64,000 nt of DNA from contig CAVNUY010000013.1 in NCBI GenBank assembly GCA_963691655.1, forward strand, positions 62,001 through 126,000, in the 5' to 3' direction. Under the pieces are notes generated by a model. That model did not search any database. It was given only the letters and a program-made list of their open reading frames with translations, and was not told the DNA's origin. A program made the translations under genes and the position numbers. Positions within the stretch are counted from its first letter, which is position 1. Each line of letters starts with the position of its first letter. This DNA is from Toxonevra muliebris. Lineage: Eukaryota > Arthropoda > Insecta > Diptera > Pallopteridae. Shown here in pieces: positions 11,619 through 23,083 of this stretch.

Positions 11619-11915
11619 AAAACGGACTAAAAAGTATAAAATAATTTCTCCTTGCCCCATACATATTTATAACACCATACAGATTCCCAACCCCATACAG
11701 ATTGTCTTGAAAATATGTAATTATGAATTTTAGTAGGTCTGAAAATATTTGCATCATTTAAAATGAAAAGCGTGGGACGCTTATGGATAGAGGTAAAATT
11801 GGTAGTGACTTAAGTGAACTACATTCATCTATCAATTTCATATTGCATGCGATCCACGTTTTTGTGGGCAAGAAGAAATTATTTTATACTTTTTAGTCCG
11901 TTTTAAAAACGTGGT

Positions 11916-12224
11916 ATATTAAAAAATTTTTTTTATTTAAATTATTATTTTCTGCTTTTTATTCTTGCATGTGTGCAATTTTTTACTGCCAATTCAACAA
12001 CTATATAGAGCAAAGCCCTTATAAATTTTCCGTGTTGTACTGTGTAATCGATAACAACATAAGAAAATTAGCACCGTTATATTTTTCTTTGAAATAATAT
12101 CACATAAAAAGAATTGTACGAAAGTGTACCGAAAATCTTTTGCTTATGTACTGACGTATTTCGAACCTCAAAGTGTACTGAAAAAATTACGATCCTATCG
12201 AAAAACCCATCACTAATGTATACC
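11916..12224. other. Short non-coding spacer
   Basis: AT-rich sequence between two elements; nothing recognised. Confidence 0.5.
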
Positions 12225-12647
12225 AAAGAGTATACACTACAAAGAGGTCGCAATTCGCTCTTAGGCTTTTTGGAACGTAAAAGGCTAGAAACCATTTATG
12301 AGGTGCCATACCGATGAAGCGAACGCAACGGTTGGCAGCCGCTCCACCGAACAAAAAGGTATGAATGGATGGGTTGGCGGTGTTTGATAGAACAAATAGT
12401 TTACATTTCTTTTGGCAATTAACATTTAACATTCGCAGTATTTTTTATATTCTTTATATACAAATATGTATGTAAACGTTTTGTTTTGATTTTATGTATT
12501 TTGATTGATTTCTTTTTTGTTATGCACATGCATGTAAATACTTTTGAATATATTTTTCTGCTTTGATTTTATGAAATTCAATAAATTCATAAACAATGAA
12601 TAAATGAAAACTTACAAAAAATTATTACTATCTTTGCGTATTATTAC
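12225..12647 (+). repeat. Left inverted arm
   Basis: Matches 19303-19691 in inverted orientation over nearly its whole length, for example GTATGAATGGATGGGTTGGC near 12360 and GTTTGATAGAACAAATAG near 12385. An 81-codon frame on the minus strand is shared by both arms, but nothing else marks it as coding. Confidence 0.8.
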
Positions 12648-14290
12648 ATGGGAGAAAAAAAAGGCAATCCAAAAACGCGCATAGATTTTAATTTAAAATT
12701 TTATGTTTTGTTTGAACATTTTAAATTTCATACTTTTTTTAATTTTGCTTTCTTTGTTTACAATTGCAATTTCTTTGTTTACATTATTTTTCAAATGTAA
12801 AATAACTACACTCATGTAGTTTCTCACATGACATCTCATATTTTTAACATGAAAAAAACAATGGATGCGTGCAAGGCACGCAAGATATTTGATGTGTAAA
12901 CAGTTAAACCAACTGAATGCCATATACATAAGCTCACATATGTATAGCTATTTATAGGGATTTGATGTATAATCTATATGCTAGGTAAATAATTTAAATT
13001 AAAAAAATTCTTTTATAAACTTAAAAATGTATTAGATATCATTATCTTTTATATATATGTAATAGCCCAATTCACTATAAATTGCAAATGGCCTTGCATC
13101 AATGCAAATGCAAATTTTTGTTCCATATCGTATGTATTTGTTGTTGTGATAACAGAAATATTTTGTATTTGCACCAAATCGTGAATAGGGCTGATATGTT
13201 GTAGTTGAATCATTTTTCTTTTACTCAATGCATCGGGCACGATATGCTCGCATATATGCAACTGCAATTGCATATTTTTTCCCGCGCTTTAAGTTTTTCT
13301 TCTTGTCGATTTGAAATTTTATTAGATTTGAAAATTTTACATAACGTCGTATAGGTATATGAATTTGTACACACATACGCCAAATCAATTTTCAGGCGAC
13401 GATAAGTGCTTTCCGCAACCGAGGTGATCAGTCACCCCACTACTTTCTAAAAGCACCGCAAAGAGATTTGCCTTTACTGCATTTAATAAAAATAAGAAAC
13501 AATGTATTTTCTTTGAAGTAAATAAGTGATTTTATAATAAATAAGTTTGATTTTTTCGGTTTAACATTTTTGCTATTTACATAGATAAAAAAGTGTTGCC
13601 TATCTAAGGTTAATGTACAAAGCAAAATTTGTATAATGCCGTGGTTCGCTATCATTATTACAACATTTTGTTTATACATTTATTGAAACCTAGATTCTTT
13701 ATTATTATCATTTTGTATTGTTTTTATATTTTAAAAAATGTTTAATTTTAATCCAATCTAATTAACCGAATTCAAAACCTATCAAACGCTTGTGTTTGCT
13801 ACGGCGACTTCTCTGCTTGTATGGTATAGTCGATCTCCACACGTTTAACACCAACAAATAATTCTGCCACGAATAAATGTACACACACATTTTGCTTTCG
13901 TATGTACATACGTACATGTATATTTGAGAGTAAATTGATCTAAACATAAACAAACAAACTCTGCTCGTATTTTAATTTCTCCCTCTCTTCTTCTCTTCTC
14001 CCTTTTCTTTGTTGTTTAGAGTAGCACAGTCATGTCGCGCAGTAGTGTGAGCAAGACGGGAACTGGACGTTACAGTTATCTTACATCTTACGATAGTTAT
14101 TCTTACATTTTACACATTTAAAATTTTGCCCATACCGTGAGCTAAAATGTTTACACATCAAAAATGTTAAATGCTTTGGTCCATACGATTTCACATTGCA
14201 TCTCATATTTTTAACATGATTTATTCTTATCAAAATATTAATTTTTCTTATCACTGTTAAATCTATCGACGTCTCTGCCGTGGCCATACG
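12648..14290. other. AT-rich interior of the large element
   Basis: No gene recognised. It contains CTCATATTTTTAACATGA near 12835 (repeated near 14203), a half-copy of the hairpin MITE at 13348-13402 (ACGCCAAATCAATT...CAGGCGACG), and a pyrimidine-rich run at 13975-14015. Confidence 0.5.
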
Positions 14291-14870
14291 ATTTTAACTG
14301 CACCTCATATGAGGTGCATGTGCTAATTTCAAAATCGCTGTTATGATTTATTCGGGTAAGCAACAAGAACACAAAACTCTTCTTCTTATTTTAACATGAG
14401 GTGCAATGTTATTTCTTTTGCACATGTTAAATTTCATATATCGCTAATACGATAACATGTAAACAAGGAATTTCTGTAATTATTTCTTTTGTTTTATTAT
14501 TTTCATTATTATTAACAACAAATGTATTTATTTAAGAAAAAATGTAAATACTTTACTACCGATGTACATGCATTTATTGTGTTGAATATTGATAAATGAA
14601 ATAAAAATCTACATTTCATATGAGGTGCAATGTTAATTTTTCTCACAATGTTCATTTTAAAATTGCTGTAATGGCTAAACTTCATCAACTATCGGGAAAA
14701 TAACAAAAACACACACGATTCTTCTTCTTATTTTGCTCCGGTTTTCTGTTATAATCTGGTTTTAACATAAGATACAATGTTAATTCTTTTGTACATGTTA
14801 AATTTCATATATCGCTGCTACGATAACATGTCAACAAGAAATTTGTGTATTTATTTTACATACATACATA
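14290..14870. repeat. Two diverged GAGGTGC modules
   Basis: TTTGCACATGTTAAATTTC followed by ATATATCGCT...CGATAACATGT occurs near 14420-14463 and, as TTTGTACATGTTAAATTTC, near 14790-14832, each after CTTCTTCTTATTTT and an AATGTTA word. An inverted copy lies at 19147-19300 beside the right arm. They look like subterminal repeats of the large element. Confidence 0.6.
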
Positions 14871-14888
14871 TAAATTCGACAAACATAC

Positions 14889-14964
14889 CGTCGCCTGAGT
14901 ATTGATTTGGCGTATAGGCATAGGAATACTTACACACATACGCCAAATCAATTCCCAGGCGACG
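14889..14964. mobile_element. 76-bp hairpin MITE
   Basis: CGTCGCCTG...ATTGATTTGGCGTAT pairs with ATACGCCAAATCAATT...CAGGCGACG, so nearly the whole unit can fold. A half unit is at 13348-13402. It is too short to classify. Confidence 0.65.
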
Positions 14965-15187
14965 ATATATGTATTGTGCAAAATGAGTGAATAGACGTGT
15001 TATTATAGAGTGGCATTAAACTCGCGCTTTTTATCATAAATAATTATCAATACATTAAATTTTTGCGCTGCAAACTTCTCTAAGTCCGTCATATTCGGTG
15101 TCATCATAATTAGTTATATCTCTGGCCTGTTTTTTGTTGAAATTCGATTTAATTTAATTCGGCTATAAATTTTTATAAAGCACAATA

Positions 15188-15959
15188 ATGGCAACAATAA
15201 GAATAACTAGAACACAAAAAGGCACCGATAGTCCTGTAACTGCAAGTTTATTTGAGCGACTTGAGGCAAAGTTGGAGCTGCAAAAGACGAGTATAATTGA
15301 GACTCTAACTATAAGAATGAGAGAGACTGAAGAGAGGGTGATGCAAAAAGTAAGTGAGATGGCAGGTGAACTGACAAACTGATAGTGTTGTCGCTGTTGA
15401 GGCTAAATGTAATAGCATTGAGAGACTTCAAGATGAAGTATTTACTCTTAGTCAGAAAATTGATGACTATGAGAACAATACTGTTGCCGCTGACTGCATT
15501 TTGCATGGGTTATCTGAGCATAAAAATGAAGAGTTGTCAACTGTAATATCTGTGCTGTGCCAAACAATTAAATTTGATTCTTCAGCTGTGAGCAGTAGTT
15601 TTCGTGTGGGCAGCAATAACAAAAACAAAGCTGCGCCTATTATTATAAAACTAAATGCTGCTAATCAGCGTTCTCAATTCTTTAAAGCTATCGCTGCTTT
15701 CTGCAGAACTAATCGACGAAGTCTTACTCTGCGTGACATCGGGCTGAACACCGACGGGAAAATCTTTGTCTACGAATGTTTGACCAAAAGAAATAGAGAG
15801 ATTATGAATTTTGCTTTACAATTAAAAAAACAAAAACAACTGTCATCTGTTTATTCTATTCGAGGACGTGTTTATATGAGACGACATTCTACGGGTGAAG
15901 CAATTAGAGTTATTGATAAACTGAGCGTTAAGCGCGTTGCCTCTCAATCTAACGGTTGA
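15188..15959 (+). pseudogene. LINE ORF1
   Basis: Starts MATIRITRTQKGTDSPV at 15188. A heptad-rich stretch (LERLEAKLELQKT-like, residues 20-60) suggests a coiled coil. The frame breaks near 15380 at a stop; the continuation in another frame passes SIERLQDEVFTLSQKIDDYEN and ILHGLSEHKNEE and ends at 15959 with SIRGRVYMRRHSTGEAIRVI. This layout, coiled coil followed by an RNA-binding-like domain ending in a GRVYVR motif, is common to ORF1 proteins of CR1/L2-type LINEs that bind element RNA. One frameshift separates the halves; otherwise the second half is intact. Confidence 0.7.
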
Positions 15960-16197
15960 TGTTTTTAAGGCATTTTGCTATGACTAGTACTTATTCTTTA
16001 TGTACATACTTTTGTGTTGCTAAAACATACATATTTTTAATTTTATTTTCATTTTTTCTATTGTATTGAATTATTTACTAAGTTTATTCTTATATATGTG
16101 GTTATTGTAAAGGTATTTGGTGGTTTTTTTGTTGTTGGCTTTATTATTTTGTATATGTTTGTGAAATATCTATGTTATCTTACTGATAAGCTTAAAT

Positions 16198-17115
16198 TTG
16201 GTTCTGTTAAATACTTCCATGAACAGATTGAATGACAATAAATCTTGTGTTAATGAAAATCATAAGACTTTGTTGATCAATATTCTATGCAAACAACGTT
16301 GTGGATTAAAAATTGTTCATTTCAACGCTAGAAGTTTAAATTCGTACAAACTGGACTATGTTAAATATGTGTTTGAAAACAGTTCTGTTGATATTATATG
16401 TGTTTCTGAGACGTGGTTTAAATGTGACATTAAGGATTGTTATTATGATATACCCAATTACAAACTGCTTAGAAACGATAGAACGTGCAATAGAGGTGGT
16501 GGTGTCGCTATATATTATAAAACTTATTTAAATGTCAAGTGTGTAAGTAAATCAAGTCATCACCAGGTTGAATTTTTGAATGTGGTTGTTACTGATAAGT
16601 GTACCAAGATCTTAGTTTCCTGTGTTTACAACCCCACATAAATCTAACAATTTGGAACCGTTTTTCTCTGATATGTCTTATTTTATTATTGACTATGACC
16701 ACTATATAATATGTGGCGATTATATTATAAACTTACTGTCTTCTGAATTTAGTACGTCCAAATTATATGATCTGTTGTCTAATGTTGGTCTATCCATTAT
16801 TCAAACAATACCGGTTCTAGTCTCCTAGATTATTTCATTGTGCCTGACACATCATCGGTTCTTTTGTTTGACCAATTATCATTCATATCTGACTATGATT
16901 TAATTTTTTGTACATTAAATATCACTCTCAGTCAGTTTATGCCCACAAGTTCTTTTTCGTATCTCGACTTTAAATCAATTGACTTCAATGCTTTATGGTC
17001 AGATCTATCCTTAACGTATTGGAATGAATGTTGGTTTGTATCATCTGTTGACGAAAAATTAAATGTTCTTATTGACGTAATCACTAACCTCTTTAATGTT
17101 CATGTTCCTGTTTGA
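16198..17115 (+). pseudogene. LINE ORF2: AP endonuclease domain
   Basis: KIVHFNARSLNSYKLDYVK and IICVSETWF mark the start of an APE-type endonuclease, with RGGGVAIYYK and VEFLNVVV following. The frame shifts near 16640 (…VYNPT) into an adjacent frame and shifts back near 16830. Two catalytic positions are altered: the usual GDFN is GDYI (Asn lost) and the usual SDHxL is SDYDL (His lost). The enzyme normally nicks target DNA to start reverse transcription; this copy could not do so even if the frames were continuous. Confidence 0.8.
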
Positions 17116-17118
17116 ACT

Positions 17119-19000
17119 GTGACTGTCAAAAATAACTCCTGTCCCTGGTTTAACGCTCATGTAGAATGTGCAATTAAGAGGAAAAATAAATTTCACAGCA
17201 AATGGAGAAAGAACCCTACGAGTATTAACTGGAGTGCCTACAAAACGGCAAGGAATTTAGCCACATCTACCATAAGATTGGCCAAGGCAAGGTATTTTGG
17301 AACTACCTTAAATACTGCCCTTCCGCCCAAAGTTCTCTGGGGCAATTTAAGAAAACTCGCTGTGTATGAAAACCGAAACTCTATAAGTAATGTTGACCCA
17401 AATGTATATGCTGAGTCTCTTTTGTCCAATGTAGAAAATGTAAAAAATTCATCATACTGTTTTCCGGAGTCTTTTGTTGTAAATAGTACGTTTTCTTTTA
17501 TTGTAGTAGATGAATGTGATGTGGCCAGATGTATCATGAAAATTGGTTCCAATGCAATGGGTGAAGATAAGATACCAATAAAATTCATTAAAATTATTTT
17601 GCCGTTCACTCTGAGCCCCCTCACTCACATTATAAACCATTGCTTTGCCTCCTCACGCTTTCTTAAAGCTTGAAAGATAGCAACTATTATTCCAAAACCT
17701 AAAATATCTTCGGCCTTTGCACCAAATTATTTTTGACCTATCAGCATCCTCCCATCTTTGTCAAAAGTTTGCGAAAATCTCATGGCTGAGCAAATTTCCG
17801 CATATATCCACGTAAACAATTTTTTGTCACCACTTCAATCTGGTTTCCGAGCCGGACATAGTTGTTCTACAACCATGATGAAAATTATGGACGATATTAG
17901 GATATCGTATGACAATGATCATACTACCCTGCTGTGCTTACTGGATTTTTCCAAAGCGTTTGACAATGTTAGTCACTCACTGCTATGCGAAAAACTAAAA
18001 TCATTTTATATTTTCGACACCAATGCAGTTGCATTTATGAATAGTTATTTACAATATAGGGTACAAAGAGTTAAAGTCGGCAATGTCTCTTCCCAATACA
18101 TCTCCATGAAGTCAGGTGTTCCACAGGGATCAATTCTTGGCCCACTGCTATTCAGTATTTTTATAAATGATATTTTTCCCGTGAGCCTACATTCCTCTGT
18201 GCATGCTTATGCTGATGATATTCAGCTTTATATGTCCAGCCCCCTTGAGCTTGTTAATGACCTGTGCTCTAAGATGAATGCGGACTTAGTTGCTCTTAGT
18301 AAATGGAGTAGTAATAATGGTTTATCCCTGAACCCGACCAAATCTTTTGTATTGCCAATCTGTAGAAGTCCACTACGTAGAGTCATTTTTTCACCGTTAT
18401 ATGTCAGTGGGACTGCTTTAGAATTTGTTAGTAAAGTTGTTAATCTTGGTATCCATGCAAATACGTCTTTAAGTTGTACTGATCATGTAAACAGTGTAGT
18501 AAAAAAGATTTTCTTAACATTACGTTGCTTAAGAATGTCTGCTGAATATCTACCTATTGAAACTAGGAAAAGGCTTGTTGTTCAATTGATTGTTCCTATT
18601 ATAACCTATGCGGAACATGTGTACAGCAAGTTGGACTCCTAGTCATTGCATAAGCTTGAAATTGCAATTCAACAATGCCACACGTTATGTTTTTGGCCTT
18701 AGGAAATTTGACCACTTGTCAACCTGCAGAAATCAAGTACTCGGCGGCAATCTAGTTGATTATCTTGAAGTCAGGAACTGCATCTTTTTACACAAGCTTA
18801 TTGTGACTGAGACTCCTAAATATCTTTTTGACAAGTTACAATTTAGCCGGTCCAGTCGCACGAATTGCTTGATTCTTCCAAAATTCAAGTATTTGAACTC
18901 GTCAAGGTCTTACTTCATTAACACCATTAGGCTGTGGAATTCAAGAAAATACCAAATATCTATATTTCATATTATTCTATGTAGGTTTTATTTTAAGTGC
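17119..19000 (+). pseudogene. LINE ORF2: reverse transcriptase and C-terminus
   Basis: The frame continues from the endonuclease with single-base stops near 17113, 17672 and 17736; the last replaces the Arg of the RPISILP motif. From 17758 a 294-codon stretch is open and carries SGFRAGHSC, LLDFSKAFDNV (catalytic Asp), SGVPQGSILGPLLFSIFIND, and the catalytic box YADD at about 18210. A frameshift near 18630 leads to the C-terminal region with FLHKLIVTETPKYLFDKL and SSRTNCLI, ending in LWNSRKY. The motif set fits the CR1/L2/jockey assemblage; finer placement needs a tree. Confidence 0.88.
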
Positions 19001-19146
19001 AATATATGTAATAGAGTTAAGCATAATTTAATCATTTCTATTTACTTAGTCAATATTTCTCTTTTTTTTGTTTTTAATCATTGTGCGAAAAGATTCTTAT
19101 CTTATGTACATATATTACTTTTGTTAATAAATGTTATTGTATCAGC

Positions 19147-19302
19147 GATATATGAAATTTAACATGTGCAAAAGAATTAACATTGCACCGCATGTTAAAA
19201 TAAAAAGAAGAGTTTTGTGTTCTTGTTGTTTACTCGAATAAGTCATTACAGAGGTTTTGAAATTAACATTTTGAGAAATTTTAATATGCACCTCATATGA
19301 TA
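19147..19302 (-). repeat. Inverted copy of the GAGGTGC module
   Basis: The complement of TATATGAAATTTAACATGTG, GCAAAAGAATTAACATTGC and ATGCACCTCATATGA reproduces the modules at 14290-14870 in the other orientation. It adjoins the right arm. Confidence 0.6.
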
Positions 19303-19691
19303 ATAATACGCAAAGAAGATAATAATTTTTTGTAGGTTTTCATTTATTCATTTTTTATGAATTTATTGAATTTCATAAAATCAAATCAGAAAAATATATT
19401 CAAAAGTATCTACATGCATGTGCATAACAAAAAAGAAATCAATCAAAATACATAAAAACAAAAGAATATAGAAAATACTGCAAATGTTAAATGTTAATTG
19501 CCAAAAGAAATGTAAACTATTTGTTCTATCAAACACCGCCAACCCATCCATTCATACCTTTTTGTTCGGTGGAGCGGTTGCCAACCATTGTGTTCGCTTC
19601 ATCGGTATGGCACCTCATAAATGGTTTCTAGCTTTTTACGTTCCAAAAAGCCTAAGAGCGAATTGCGACCTCTTTGTAGTCTATACTCTTT
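19303..19691 (-). repeat. Right inverted arm
   Basis: Inverted partner of 12225-12647, with only scattered differences such as GCGGTTGCC versus GGCAGCCGC. It ends at ...GTCTATACTCTTT (19691). Confidence 0.8.
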
Positions 19692-19990
19692 GTTGTGAAT
19701 CAGAAGATTCTACAGAAGTAGTCAGGCGAACAATTTATGTTTAATTTCTTCATTGTTTATTTATTTTCTTGTTAGATTTAACAATTTATATTTTATTAAA
19801 TATCACAGACACTTTGTTTTTTGAATTTATCTGTTGTTACAATTTGACGTTTTGTTTTGTGCAAGTAAAGTGGTTTTGTGCGTTCCCGAACTTTCGTGCA
19901 TTTTTGTCTATAACAGAGTATTTTTTGTATACTCTCAGCTTACCAAACTTTACCCAAAAAGTACGGGAACAAACCTTTTGTTACAAGACT
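19692..19990 (+). repeat. Inverted arm 1 of an unassigned element
   Basis: GTGAATCAGAAGATTCTAC, AATTTATGTTTAATTTCTTC and AATATCACAGACACTTTG here match, inverted, the segment 23490-23795. Both arms contain GTACGGGAAC words (19963 and 23563). The space between arms is filled by a TTAA transposon and a 3-bp-target MITE. Confidence 0.65.
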
Positions 19991-20450
19991 ATGTATGCAT
20001 TTTACTTTTTACTTTAAGGGAGTATTTTACCCGAGATGGTCCAAAAATCGTTTTTATTTTATTCAATATTTTTGATGTACACAACGAGTTTTATGAGAAA
20101 GAAGAGGGGGCAATGTATGGTCCTGGAATCGCTGATTAACCGTAAGTTACATCATTTTTAAGTACCATGTTTGTAAATCTTTAAACTCGTTTTTCTCGAA
20201 ACCATTTTTTTCGGGACGGTGGACACGATTCCCAAAAAACCACTTGTCCAATTGACTTGAAATTTTACAAGGCTACTAAGCAAATGTATAGGTATGGCTT
20301 TATCTAGGATTATGGCGAAAGCATTTAACTAATGTTTTTAATGCAAAATCTAAACAAAAAAGGCAAAAAATCGTAATTTTTTTTCAAACGTCTGATTTAA
20401 ATTGAAGAATTTTTTTGGACTTAACCCCATTATACAATACTAAATACTCA

Positions 20451-20682
20451 ATCAGACCGTGTGGTGCCACTTGGATGGTATAATCCCTACCATATGACCC
20501 CAGACGGCCAGTTGGAAACTTAGCGCAGCATTGTTAGGAATTAAGCGACCAATTGTTCCGTACTGTATTGTTGGCCTAACCACCACAATACAGTACCAGA
20601 CGCTGTAATCAGACCGTGTGGTGCCACTTGGATGGTATAATCCCTACCATATGACTCCAGACGGACTGTTGGAAGCTTAAGG
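20451..20682 (+). repeat. 75-bp direct duplication with a hairpin between
   Basis: ATCAGACCGTGTGGTGCCAC starts at 20451 and again at 20608, each followed by about 55 bp of closely matching sequence. The spacer has GTACTGTATTGT facing ACAATACAGTAC (20558-20594), a perfect 12-bp stem. Confidence 0.8.
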
Positions 20683-20782
20683 CAGCATAGAGAATAGTAG
20701 GACAGTTACGCACGCTCTACTCCGCCCGCGTCCCGTAGTCGCTGCGCCGCCAGTAAACGGGATTTTCATTTTTCTTTGTGCA

Positions 20783-21530
20783 CTCTGCTCGCTCACCTTC
20801 TCAGGCGCATTATACACATCGAAGAAAACGCTTGATACACTCTGCTCGCTCGCCTTCTCAGGCGCATCATACACATCGAAGACAACGCTTGATACACTCT
20901 GCTCGCTCGCCTTCTCAGGCGCATCATACACATCGAAGACAACGCTTGGTACACTCTGCTCGCTCGCCTTATCAGGCAAATCATACGCATCGAAGACAAC
21001 GCTCTGTATATTCTGCTCGCTCGTCTTATCAGGCGCATCATACGCATTGAAGATAAACGCTTTGTACACTCTGCTCGCTCGCCTTATTAGGCGCATCATA
21101 TGCATCGAAGACAACGCTTAGTACACTCTGCTCACTCGCTCTATCAGGCGAATCATACGCATCGAAGACAACGCTTGGTACACTCTGCTCGCTCGCATTA
21201 TCAGGCGATTCATACGCATCGAAGACAACGCTCTGTACACTCTGCTCGCTCGCCTTATCAGGCGCATCGAAAACAACGCTTTGTATACTCTGCTCGCCTT
21301 ATGAGGCGTATCATACGCATCGAAGACAACGCTCTGGATATTCTACTCTGCTCGCCTTATGAGGCGCATCATACGCATCGACGACAACGCTCTGTACACT
21401 CTGCTCGCCTTATGAGGCGCATCATACGCATCGAAGACAACACTCTGTATACTCTACTCACGCGCCTTATTAGGCGCATCATATGCATCGCCGACAACGC
21501 TCTATATACTCTACTCGCTCGCCTACCAGA
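20783..21530. repeat. 57-bp minisatellite, 14 units
   Basis: CTCTGCTCGCTCGCCTT-type starts occur at 20783, 20840, 20897, 20954, 21011, 21069, 21126, 21183, 21240, 21288, 21346, 21399, 21452 and 21509. Most spacings are 57 bp, exactly 19 codons; one is 48, and the 58- and 53-bp steps break frame. On the minus strand a frame (21114-20677) gives a 19-residue acidic repeat such as VVFDVYDAPEKASEQSVSS. On the plus strand it gives a His/Arg/Ser repeat. It is a tandem repeat first of all; coding is only a possibility. Confidence 0.9.
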
Positions 21531-22383
21531 GGAACCGCAGAACGAGAGGGAACAGTGCCAGCAGTTTTGTGTATGTGACATTATTGTTAGTGAAATTATA
21601 CACCCTATTATTAGACCAAAAGTGAATTGAAGAATACTGAAATTAAAACCAAAATGTGTCTCAATAATATACAGTGAGGGTCCCCTGCAATAAAAAAATT
21701 CTGTAGCCAACGAACCACTGGAGCCCGCTGAGCTCTACCCCGGCCTGTGGAAAAACGTTGCGTTACAATTTAAACCGGAGATATCATGTTCACCATGGAG
21801 CAACTATTTTCGGCAGGCTCAAGTTCGAGGCGTCGAATGTACCATTATTAACAAAGATAACAAAGATGTTAAAAAAACATTAAAAACGAAAATTATTGTT
21901 CAAAATCTGTAGAAAAACTTGCAAAAAACCTTGAATAAAAATATTGAATTTACAACGATTTGAAAACATCGATATTTCGCACCATCTCGGGTAGAATACC
22001 CCCTTAAACGTTAGAAATAAACCAATTACAATATTATTTGGTAAATTTAATGCTTCATTTTCCTTTTTATACCCAACACATTCTATGTAAAGGTTATGCT
22101 GGTTTTAATTGATTGTTGAACATTTAAATCTTCGGAATATTTGCACAGTATAGTAATCAAAGCCGGATGATTCTCATTGTCGCGGACTTTATTTTTATTA
22201 GATTTAACAAAAATCTAATAGAAATAATGTTAAGGTAGCTTTGTTCAATTAGATATTGGAAACAGTGGCCGTTCAACCAATTTACTATGGCAACAACAAC
22301 AGGGCTTTGTTGTTGTGACCAAAATTGTTGAGCACTCTGACTGTCGAAATCTCCTGACGAAAGCAATAGCACAACACGACAAT

Positions 22384-23080
22384 AGGTCTGTTCGCGTACA
22401 AAAAATTTGTACAAGTTTTTACTGGAAGTCGTTCGCGTACTCAAAATATTTTTAAAAGAGGGAAAAATTGAGAAAAAAAAAATTTCTTTCTCTGATAAAG
22501 CGTGCAACTTTTTACAAGTAAAATTTTTGCTTGTAAAAATTTGTATAGAAAAAAACTACTGTCAAAAGAAAAAAAGAAACTGTCAAAACAATAAATGAAT
22601 GAAATTTAAATAGCAGCAAAAGCATGCAGACCTAAAAGGAATTGAAAGCAAAAATAGTTTCGTATACGGAATACTCGATTGTCCTAATTTCTCGATAATT
22701 GATAATGCAAATCTGCGAAACTAATAAACAATCGTTTGCTGACTACGTATATTAATTTCCACATAATTTCACTGCCAGTGAGTTTAAACAAAAAGCAAGT
22801 TTTAATTTTCCATTCGTAGAATTTACGAATCGTTAGTATTTAAGGGTTAAAAGTGAATGGCGAAAAGTAGACCCAATCTTTCCTTGGATTTTCATTATTT
22901 TCCTTTAAAATGCAAGTAAACAAAAATTATATTTATTTTTTTTGAAACAGCTGTTTTGACATCACAGTTAGCCTTCTTATAAAATTTTACAAGTTTTCCG
23001 TTCACGTACTTTATTTAGATTATTCTGTGTTAAATTTGGTTACTAGTAAAATTTTACAAGTAAAGTACGCGAACATACCT
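22384..23080. mobile_element. MITE with AGGTCTGTTCGCGTAC ends
   Basis: The left end AGGTCTGTTCGCGTAC and inverted right end AGGTATGTTCGCGTAC differ at one base, and the next 25 bp are related. AAT flanks both sides (22381-22383, 23081-23083), a possible 3-bp target duplication. PIF/Harbinger elements use 3-bp targets, usually TWA, so the class is uncertain. Internal TTCGCGTAC and GTTCACGTAC words repeat the end. No coding region. Confidence 0.65.
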
Positions 23081-23083
23081 AAT

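Larger units (their letters stand above)
10930..11915. mobile_element. TA-flanked MITE, split by a LINE fragment
   Basis: Inverted ends contain GTTTTTAAAACGGACTA; inside, AAAAAGTATAAAATAATTTC (11630-11650) faces its complement at 11876-11900. A third half-copy lies at 62272-62312. The outermost right end CCACG abuts TATA, compatible with a TA target as in Tc1/mariner MITEs. The 668-bp LINE fragment at 10951-11618 interrupts it. Its own interior is about 230 bp with no gene I can recognise. Confidence 0.6.
15188..19140 (+). mobile_element. CR1/L2-like non-LTR retrotransposon, decayed but near full length
   Basis: ORF1, AP endonuclease, RT and the C-terminal region occur in order on the plus strand with a 5' region before 15188. 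The 3' end lies about 19140, after AATAAATGTTATTGTA, so it ends with a short TGTTATTG-type tail and not poly(A). After it the sequence returns to the large inverted-repeat element (TATATGAAATTTAACATG). At least five in-frame stops and three frameshifts interrupt the coding regions. Confidence 0.8.
12225..19691. mobile_element. Large inverted-repeat DNA element, family unassigned
   Basis: The ends AAAGAGTATA...ACAAAGAGGTCGCAATTCGC at 12225 and its complement ending at 19691 open two inverted arms of about 0.4 kb. A third copy of the same terminus, in left orientation, starts at 27362. No transposase was recognised. The interior holds repeated GAGGTGC modules, a small hairpin MITE and a CR1-like LINE (15188-19140). 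No target duplication is obvious next to the AAAGAG ends, so the superfamily is open. Confidence 0.65.
20018..22003. mobile_element. TTAA-flanked DNA transposon carrying a minisatellite
   Basis: TTAA lies directly outside both ends (20014-20017 and 22004-22007). The left end GGGAGTATTTTACCCGAGATG and inverted right end GGGGGTATTCTACCCGAGATG agree at 19 of 21 positions. TTAA targets occur in piggyBac and Kolobok elements; no transposase remains to decide. It contains a duplicated 75-bp segment, a 14-unit minisatellite and about 450 bp of non-coding right end. Confidence 0.8.

Noticed and set aside
12187..12432. 81-codon minus-strand frame, repeated at 19484-19744 plus
   Set aside because: Both lie in the inverted arms of one element, so similarity is expected at the DNA level; the third copy near 28960-29160 has a stop. 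No domain is recognised.
20783..21530. CRISPR array
   Set aside because: Units are contiguous with no unique spacers, and the genome is clearly eukaryotic.
20778..21630. Plus-strand His/Arg/Ser-rich frames over the minisatellite
   Set aside because: A repeat unit of 57 bp lacking stops gives open frames on both strands automatically; the plus-strand version shows no conservative pattern.
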